Source: Tannerella sp. (lineage in GTDB: Bacteria > Bacteroidota > Bacteroidia > Bacteroidales > Tannerellaceae). Taken from it: a stretch of DNA of 7,631 bases. The notes beneath the pieces are model-generated. The model searched no databases. It worked only from the letters and a program-made list of their open reading frames with translations, and was not told the origin of the DNA. The position numbers and the translations under genes are program-made. Location: the NCBI GenBank assembly GCA_031289515.1, contig JAITPH010000084.1, positions 1-7,631 on the forward strand. The letters are read 5' to 3'. This document shows positions 2,967-7,631 of the stretch, piece by piece; the first letter of the stretch is position 1; each line of letters starts with the position of its first letter.

Positions 2967-5723
2967 TCAGTTTTCTTCCCTGTTATTGCCGGAGATTACG
3001 TCGTCCAGAGAGTATTTGTATTTTGTGCCGAGTAGGCTTACGTATTCCTTGCAGAAGTTGTCGTAGACGGTTTTGGATAAGCCTTTCTTGCCGGTATTGA
3101 AGAATATCGAACATTTCAGGTATAACGCTTCCTCGTTGACTACGTCGTGCAGGAAAAGGATGTCGGCGATCTTCAGCTTTATATCGTTGTGGGCGCTGTT
3201 GCTGAACATTACTTTGGAGAGTTTTGTCAGCACGTCGATGGTGAGGTTTGAGAAATCGCTCTTGAATCCGTCTAACCAGTCTGCTTCGGTATTAGGCAGC
3301 AGCACGCCGCCGCTTAGCAGTTTCAGCAGCCTGTTAATTTCGCTTATGGAGGCTTCGTTATCCTGCGTTTTCATCAAAAGCCGCATTACTTCGATATAGT
3401 CGCATTTGATGCTGTTCAATTGAATTTTCCAGAGCGAGCTTTTGTATATTATCTCGCCGTCGCCGACAACTCTGAGCAACTCGCGCAACTTGTTCATATA
3501 GACATTCCGGCTATTCTGGGCGGTCGAATCGTTTCTACCCGACCACAGATACCGGTTTATTCTCTTGCCCGACAGCCCTTTCTCCTCTTTCTCGGTAAGA
3601 AGGAGCATCAATACGAGGATAAACTTGAGTGTCCGCGAAAACAGACCTGTAACATTATTTTCGTCCTTGTCGGTGACGTTGAAGCCGCCGAGGAAGCAAA
3701 TGGAGCTTTTCAAAAATTCGTTCTTGATTCCACGTTCGGAGACCGCGTTCGGATTCAAGACGATAATATCGGGCAGAATCGGCAAGTCGGGTAGGGGTGT
3801 CAAGTCCGATTTAGGCATCGAGTCCGATTGAGACATCAAGTCCGCTTGAGGCGACGAACCGGGTAGCGGCGAAGTCGAAAGCGAAGCATCCAAAGTCGAA
3901 GCAGAAGCATCCGAAGCCAAAGCCGAATCATCCGAAGTCGAATCCGAAGCATCCGAAGCCGAAAGCGAATCCGCATCAGCCGAAGCCGCAACAGTCAAAG
4001 CCCGGACCTTAAAAAAGTAGTAATAAGCGCCCCCAGAAAGCAGCAGCAGCAATACAACAGCCAAAGCAATCCAAATAATAAAATCGCTGATATTAGATGA
4101 TCCCTTAGCGTCCGCATTGAAGTCAAGCGTCACATCAGCAGGCGGATAGTCAAGCGAATATATAAGCAGTTGCGCCGATTTATCCGTCATAATCATGTTT
4201 ATCAGCGCGTATAGTTTCTTTTGAACAGGCGAGAAATAGAGATTCATATAAATGAAATGCGCCGTCAAGTCCTCGTAGATAGGATAGGAAGCAAATGTCG
4301 GTACCGGACTGTCTTTCTTCAATTTGAGCAGAGTGCCGCCGTGACCGGTCGTAAGCACATAGAAGCAGTTCTCTTTCTCGTCGAAGATCATGTTTTCGCC
4401 CGGTATGTAACTGAAGTTTTCCATGTAGCCGTTATCCCACAGCCTGTCGATTTTTCCGGTCGGCAAGTTTACCGCGTACAAATCGTAGTAGTATTGCAAA
4501 GGCAGTTCCTGATGACCGGAGGCATTGCCGCGTCCGCCGAAGATATACAGCGAATCGCCGACGATGGCGGTAGCAGCCGACAGTCGCGGATCTATTTCAG
4601 CGACGTTAGACTTCGTTATCGAGTTGTTACGTAAATCGAAACGTACCAGTTCGTTGTTGTACTTGAAGAATCCGTATCCGCCGAACGAAACTATCGAAGA
4701 ATCGCGGTGATAGTACGAAGCGGAGTTGTTCCAGTAGCTGTGTTCCTTCACCGGTGCGACGTCGTTGTCCCACGTTTCGGTGTCGAGATTGAAGCGGGAG
4801 ACCGTTTTTTCGTCGAGATTATAGGTGAGCAGGCAGTTCCGTATGCCGTCGAACAGTATCTGATTCGGCGCATTGGCAGCCATCACGCCCCTTTTCGGGT
4901 GTATCGGCGTAGCGGTTTTGTCGGACGTATTGAAGAGCGTAATCTCCTTTGAATCAGGCGAGAGGATGTAAATATTGCCTGTTATGCTATCGAAAGCAAA
5001 CAGGGAGTTTTCCTTGACCGGACCGCTGTATATATTCTCCCACGAAGTATATAAATCCCTTATCCATAGCGGATTAGTCGTCAAGGCGGGCGCTTTCCGG
5101 ACAGAATCGAACGTCGTGTTTTCGACGTGGCTGTCAAGTTTCCAGTAGCGCAAAATGCGATCTTCGCCGGATATTTTGATGTTTCGGACATTGACCGAGG
5201 CAATATCGTACTTGCCGTAGCCCTCGAAAGGGCTTAGTCCGAACGAGATACGCACGTTTTTGATGCCGGAAAAGTCAAATTCGACCGATTGCACGTCGCC
5301 GTCGTATTTAAGCGTAATAGTATTTGTACGCGCGGAGAGGGCGATACTCGCCTCAGTCCACTTTTCGTAGACGATGTTCTTGCGGTCGAGGTTGTAGGCG
5401 ACGCCGTCGACAACGAGCATCGGATAGCGTGTATAGCCGTCGTTAGCGACGGTAAACATCATGTCGATACTCCGTTTCGTATCGGTGATAATGCGAAAGA
5501 CGACGCCAAAAGCGTTATCCTTGCGCAGGAACATGTCGAACGACATAGTCGTTTCCCTTTCAAGTTTCAGCGGGTTTCCGTTCTCAAGCGCCAAAGAGGT
5601 CTTTTCGTGATCGCTAAAGGGAAAAGACTTCACGAACAAGCCGTAATTGACGTCTTCGGCCTGTGCGGTTGTCGCGAGAAGCAGCAAAACCAGTCTCCAG
5701 TATGAGATAAATCGTTTGTTCAT
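2967..5723 (-). CDS. Membrane-spanning kelch/propeller sensor with C-terminal SARP/OmpR-type DNA-binding domain
   Basis: A 918-residue single-chain regulator. Residues 1-22 are a signal peptide (hydrophobic core LVLLLLATTAQA). Residues 25-210 look like a lectin/LamG-type beta-sandwich. Residues 230-525 resemble a kelch-type propeller, with clear repeats near SSIVSFGGYGFF and DSLYIFGGRGN. Residues 547-571 form one membrane span. Residues 578-650 are a Ser/Asp/Ala- then Pro-rich linker. Residues 672-770 form a winged helix (FLGGFNVTDKDENNVTG, then RINRYLWSGR and SRNVYMNKLRELL as likely recognition region, then SSLWKIQLNS as wing), like SARP/OmpR DNA-binding domains. Residues 771-905 are helical, as in a bacterial transcriptional activation domain. 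It probably senses a ligand in the periplasm and binds DNA while tethered to the inner membrane. It is divergent from the SusC-family gene, so that operon is the likely target (inference). The ATG at 5723 gives a complete signal peptide and a 50-nt leader from a good promoter. Confidence 0.85.
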   Translation of the reverse strand: MNKRFISYWRLVLLLLATTAQAEDVNYGLFVKSFPFSDHEKTSLALENGNPLKLERETTMSFDMFLRKDNAFGVVFRIITDTKRSIDMMFTVANDGYTRYPMLVVDGVAYNLDRKNIVYEKWTEASIALSARTNTITLKYDGDVQSVEFDFSGIKNVRISFGLSPFEGYGKYDIASVNVRNIKISGEDRILRYWKLDSHVENTTFDSVRKAPALTTNPLWIRDLYTSWENIYSGPVKENSLFAFDSITGNIYILSPDSKEITLFNTSDKTATPIHPKRGVMAANAPNQILFDGIRNCLLTYNLDEKTVSRFNLDTETWDNDVAPVKEHSYWNNSASYYHRDSSIVSFGGYGFFKYNNELVRFDLRNNSITKSNVAEIDPRLSAATAIVGDSLYIFGGRGNASGHQELPLQYYYDLYAVNLPTGKIDRLWDNGYMENFSYIPGENMIFDEKENCFYVLTTGHGGTLLKLKKDSPVPTFASYPIYEDLTAHFIYMNLYFSPVQKKLYALINMIMTDKSAQLLIYSLDYPPADVTLDFNADAKGSSNISDFIIWIALAVVLLLLLSGGAYYYFFKVRALTVAASADADSLSASDASDSTSDDSALASDASASTLDASLSTSPLPGSSPQADLMSQSDSMPKSDLTPLPDLPILPDIIVLNPNAVSERGIKNEFLKSSICFLGGFNVTDKDENNVTGLFSRTLKFILVLMLLLTEKEEKGLSGKRINRYLWSGRNDSTAQNSRNVYMNKLRELLRVVGDGEIIYKSSLWKIQLNSIKCDYIEVMRLLMKTQDNEASISEINRLLKLLSGGVLLPNTEADWLDGFKSDFSNLTIDVLTKLSKVMFSNSAHNDIKLKIADILFLHDVVNEEALYLKCSIFFNTGKKGLSKTVYDNFCKEYVSLLGTKYKYSLDDVISGNNREEN
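3774..3992 (-). repeat. Low-complexity linker-coding tract (Ser/Asp/Ala, then Pro/Asp)
   Basis: Encodes residues 578-650 of the regulator. On the plus strand the DNA is a degenerate array of gaagcatcc, gaagcc and gaatcc units with roughly 6-bp and 18-bp periodicity between 3880 and 3980. The tract joins the membrane span to the winged helix and could change length in frame by slippage. Confidence 0.75.
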
Positions 5724-5782
5724 CAGATATTTACGTGTTCTAAAAGTTTATTTTTTTACTTAAAGAGTTCTAAAATACCGTG

Positions 5783-5814
5783 CAAATGTACGACAAAAAA
5801 ATGAAATAATGCAA
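5783..5814 (-). promoter_or_regulatory. Promoter of the kelch/SARP regulator gene
   Basis: On the minus strand TTG (5814-5812) is followed after 21 bp by TACATTTG (5790-5783). This matches the Bacteroidota -33/-7 consensus TTG, 19-21 bp, TAnnTTTG. Transcription would start near 5776, about 52 nt before the ATG. Confidence 0.75.
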
Positions 5815-5862
5815 CAACTTCCCAAAAAAAGCAGTATTTTTTCAAAAGAGGCATTTTTTTTC

Positions 5863-5911
5863 GAGAAATTTCTCCGTTTTTTGACCGAAAATTTCTCCGG
5901 TTTTTGAGCCG
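5863..5911. repeat. 23-bp tandem repeat with AAATTTCTCCG core
   Basis: AAATTTCTCCG occurs at 5866-5876 and 5889-5899, each followed by a T-run and GACC or GAGCC (period 23 bp, about two helical turns). The first copy overlaps a perfect 12-bp palindrome, GAGAAATTTCTC (5863-5874). It lies about 50 bp upstream of the regulator's -33 element and could be a regulatory site. Confidence 0.6.
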
Positions 5912-5944
5912 TTTTTGGCGATTTTGAAAAATTAAGCCAAAAAC
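5911..5944. repeat. 9-bp perfect inverted repeat
   Basis: GTTTTTGGC (5911-5919) and GCCAAAAAC (5936-5944) are exact complements 16 bp apart. The right arm overlaps the first ATTAAGCCA element. It lies upstream of the SusC-side promoter, so it would act as DNA rather than in that transcript. Confidence 0.6.
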
Positions 5945-6014
5945 ATGCCGTATTTTAAGTCCAAACCATGATTTTTTTTTAAATTAAGTCAAAATTAAGT
6001 CATTTATTAAGTCA
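5931..6014 (+). promoter_or_regulatory. Candidate operator: five ATTAAGTCA-like direct repeats upstream of the SusC-family promoter
   Basis: ATTAAGTCA occurs exactly at 5983, 5994 and 6006. Variants are ATTAAGCCA at 5931 and TTTAAGTCC at 5954. Steps between starts are 23, 29, 11 and 12 bp. Distances from the last copy (12, 23, 52, 75) are all close to whole turns of 10.5 bp, so the sites face nearly the same side of the helix. The last copy ends 31 bp before the -7 element. SARP activators bind direct repeats at about 11 or 22 bp spacing, and the neighbouring divergent gene encodes a SARP-like DNA-binding domain; assigning it as the binder is inference. Confidence 0.6.
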
Positions 6015-6045
6015 AAAACAGGGATTTCTTTAAGATGCCGTTTCC

Positions 6046-6053
6046 TACCTTTG
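6046..6053 (+). promoter_or_regulatory. Promoter -7 element of the SusC-family gene
   Basis: TACCTTTG matches TAnnTTTG. No good -33 TTTG is found at the expected 19-21 bp (the region reads GATTTCTTTAAG), which would suit a promoter that depends on an activator. Transcription would start near 6060, leaving a leader of about 83 nt without a Shine-Dalgarno site. Confidence 0.65.
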
Positions 6054-6143
6054 CACTCGATTTTGAAAAGCACGAATTTTGTCAAAATTGAAAATTATGC
6101 ACAACAAAACAAAAAAAATTATTTAATCCAAAAGAAAAATGTT

Positions 6144-7631
6144 ATGAGAAAATTTTTATTCTTAATTACATTATTCTCTACCTGCATCGGGCTTGCAACT
6201 GCACAGTCGCCGGTCAAAGGCAGCGTAAAGGATAACACAGGCGAGCCGATTATCGGCGCGAGCGTAGTAGAAAAAGGTACTACAAACGGCGTGGCAACGG
6301 ACATTAGCGGAGAATTTACCATTACGGTAAAGGCAGGCGCTACGTTGCAGATCTCTTACTTGGGGTATGTCAAACAGGAGGTACCCGTTCCAGCACGTTC
6401 TACATTAATCGAAGTAACTCTTCTTGAAGACTACACGACCCTCGACGAGGTCGTCGTCGTAGGTTACGGTACGCAGAAGAAGGCGACGCTGGTCGGAGCC
6501 GTTTCTTCCGTCAGTAACAAGGACATTTCGGTAACGAAGAACGAAAACGTGGTGAATATGCTTACCGGAAAATTGCCGGGCGTGCGTATATCACAGTTAA
6601 GTAGCCGTCCGGGCGAATTTGCAACAAAAATTGATATTCGCGGTATGGGTACCCCGCTCGTTGTTGTCGACGGTATCACGCGCGATATTGGCTATTTTTC
6701 GCGCATGGACGCTAATGAAATTGAAAGCATTTCCGTACTGAAAGACGCTTCGGCGGCTATTTACGGACTTCGCTCTGCTAACGGCGTTCTCCTTGTTACG
6801 ACAAAGAGAGGCGACCAGGAAGGAAAGTTCGATGTCACGTATTCTACAAACTACGGTTGGCAACAGTTCCTCTATCTTCCGGACAATGTCGATGCTTTGG
6901 ACTACATGACGCTCCGGAACGAGAAGAAATGGCGCGATTTCGGCTCGAACTATATGAACAGGCAGTTGCCGGACTATAACGACGCCGACAGAGCGCCGTT
7001 CCTGAACGGAACCCAGCAGACTACCGACTGGATGAGCGCGCTCTTTCATGATGTTACGCCGCAATACCAGCACAATGTTTCGATAGACGGCTCGACGGAC
7101 AAGGTCAATTACTTCTTCAACCTCGGTTATCTAAACCAGTCGGGTGCGCTCAAAACGGACGCCATGAACTACAACCGTTGGAATTTCCGTTCAAATATTG
7201 ACGTGAAACTGACCAATCGACTGAAAGCCGAAATATCTTTCGGCGGATACATGGACGAAATGAACGAGCCTGCCATGGATATCTGGACCGTGTATAAATC
7301 CGCATGGTTGCAGCGTCCTTATGTTCCGATTTATGCAAACGGCAATCCGGAATATCTGAACAGCTACGAAGTACAGGACGACAATCCGCTTGCGCTTACC
7401 GATCCCAATATCGCCGGTTATCGCAACAATGTAGCGCGCGTGTTCAACAGCTCTTTGGCTTTGTCGTACAAGATTCCGTTCATAGAAGGCTTGACCGCAA
7501 GGGCTATGTACAGCTATAATTACAATTATCAGGAAAATTCAAATTTCTCGAAATTCTTTTACCTGTACCGGTATTATCCCGACACCGACTATTACGAGCC
7601 GTCGGCAAGACACGGCTCAAGCGGCGATAAC
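6144..7631 (+). CDS. SusC/RagA family TonB-linked outer-membrane protein (3' partial)
   Basis: The frame stays open for 496 codons from ATG 6144 to the window's end; family members are about 1000 residues. Residues 1-21 are a signal peptide (MRKFLFLITLFSTCIGLATA). Residues 22-94 form the carboxypeptidase-regulatory-like domain typical of SusC proteins (VKGSVKD, GEPIIGASVV, SGEFTITV, ISYLGYV). Next come the hallmark LDEVVVVGYGTQKKATLVGAV (about 100-120) and a TonB plug domain with IRGMGTPLVVVDGI and ESISVLKDASAAIYG (about 184-198). Beta-barrel strands begin after about residue 225. SusC proteins import glycans or peptides across the outer membrane with a SusD-like lipoprotein, whose gene would be expected downstream, outside this window. 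The A-rich sequence before the ATG is usual for highly expressed Bacteroidota genes. The substrate cannot be inferred here; the divergent sensor regulator probably controls it. Confidence 0.95.
   Translation, partial: MRKFLFLITLFSTCIGLATAQSPVKGSVKDNTGEPIIGASVVEKGTTNGVATDISGEFTITVKAGATLQISYLGYVKQEVPVPARSTLIEVTLLEDYTTLDEVVVVGYGTQKKATLVGAVSSVSNKDISVTKNENVVNMLTGKLPGVRISQLSSRPGEFATKIDIRGMGTPLVVVDGITRDIGYFSRMDANEIESISVLKDASAAIYGLRSANGVLLVTTKRGDQEGKFDVTYSTNYGWQQFLYLPDNVDALDYMTLRNEKKWRDFGSNYMNRQLPDYNDADRAPFLNGTQQTTDWMSALFHDVTPQYQHNVSIDGSTDKVNYFFNLGYLNQSGALKTDAMNYNRWNFRSNIDVKLTNRLKAEISFGGYMDEMNEPAMDIWTVYKSAWLQRPYVPIYANGNPEYLNSYEVQDDNPLALTDPNIAGYRNNVARVFNSSLALSYKIPFIEGLTARAMYSYNYNYQENSNFSKFFYLYRYYPDTDYYEPSARHGSSGDN

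Larger units (their letters stand above)
5724..6143. other. Divergent AT-rich control region between regulator and SusC-family gene
   Basis: This stretch has no gene. It holds the leader and promoter of the regulator (5724-5814), a 23-bp tandem repeat (5866-5911), a 9-bp inverted repeat (5911-5919 and 5936-5944), five ATTAAGTCA-like direct repeats (5931-6014), the SusC-side promoter (6046-6053) and an A-rich leader of about 83 nt. Runs of seven to nine A or T are frequent, so intrinsic curvature is likely. Confidence 0.8.

Noticed and set aside
3073..5705. Several plus-strand open frames of 60-140 codons opposite the regulator gene
   Set aside because: They lie entirely within the clear 918-residue minus-strand gene and show no domain of their own.

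Overview
The window reads as chromosomal DNA of a member of the Bacteroidota, probably Bacteroidales. It carries a SusC/RagA-type TonB-dependent outer-membrane protein, a kelch/SARP-like membrane regulator of a kind I associate with this phylum, three candidate promoters with the TAnnTTTG -7 element typical of it, and A-rich leaders without Shine-Dalgarno sites. No species can be named from the sequence.

Layout. (1) Positions 1-842 (+) hold the 3' half of an asparagine-synthase-family gene. (2) Positions 843-2966 are a repeat-packed convergent intergenic region with one real gene, an Rpn/PD-(D/E)XK nuclease-transposase family protein (1258-2211, +). Around it lie three copies of the asparagine synthase gene's own 3' tail, three 31-bp repeats with a palindromic head, several 'cattgcgagg...gcaatcc' palindromic repeats, an 84-bp hairpin and a 160-bp cluster of small hairpins. 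The long open frames here on either strand are made by repeats, not genes. (3) Positions 2967-5723 (-) encode a 918-residue protein with a signal peptide, a lectin-like domain, kelch-type propeller sequence, one membrane span, a low-complexity Ser/Asp/Ala linker and a cytoplasmic SARP/OmpR-type winged helix: a single-chain sensor and transcription factor. (4) Positions 5724-6143 form a 420-bp divergent, AT-rich control region with a candidate promoter for each side and ordered sets of direct repeats. (5) Positions 6144-7631 (+) are the first 496 codons of the SusC-family gene, which runs off the window.

The most interesting reading is that regions 3-5 are one regulatory unit. The transmembrane SARP-like regulator is transcribed away from a SusC-type importer. 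Immediately upstream of the importer's promoter are direct repeats of ATTAAGTCA spaced 11-12 bp apart, with two more copies roughly in helical phase further upstream. Actinobacterial SARPs bind direct repeats at about 11 or 22 bp spacing, so these are good operator candidates. The second theme is the repeat island around the Rpn gene, flanked on both sides by copies of the asparagine synthase gene's tail.
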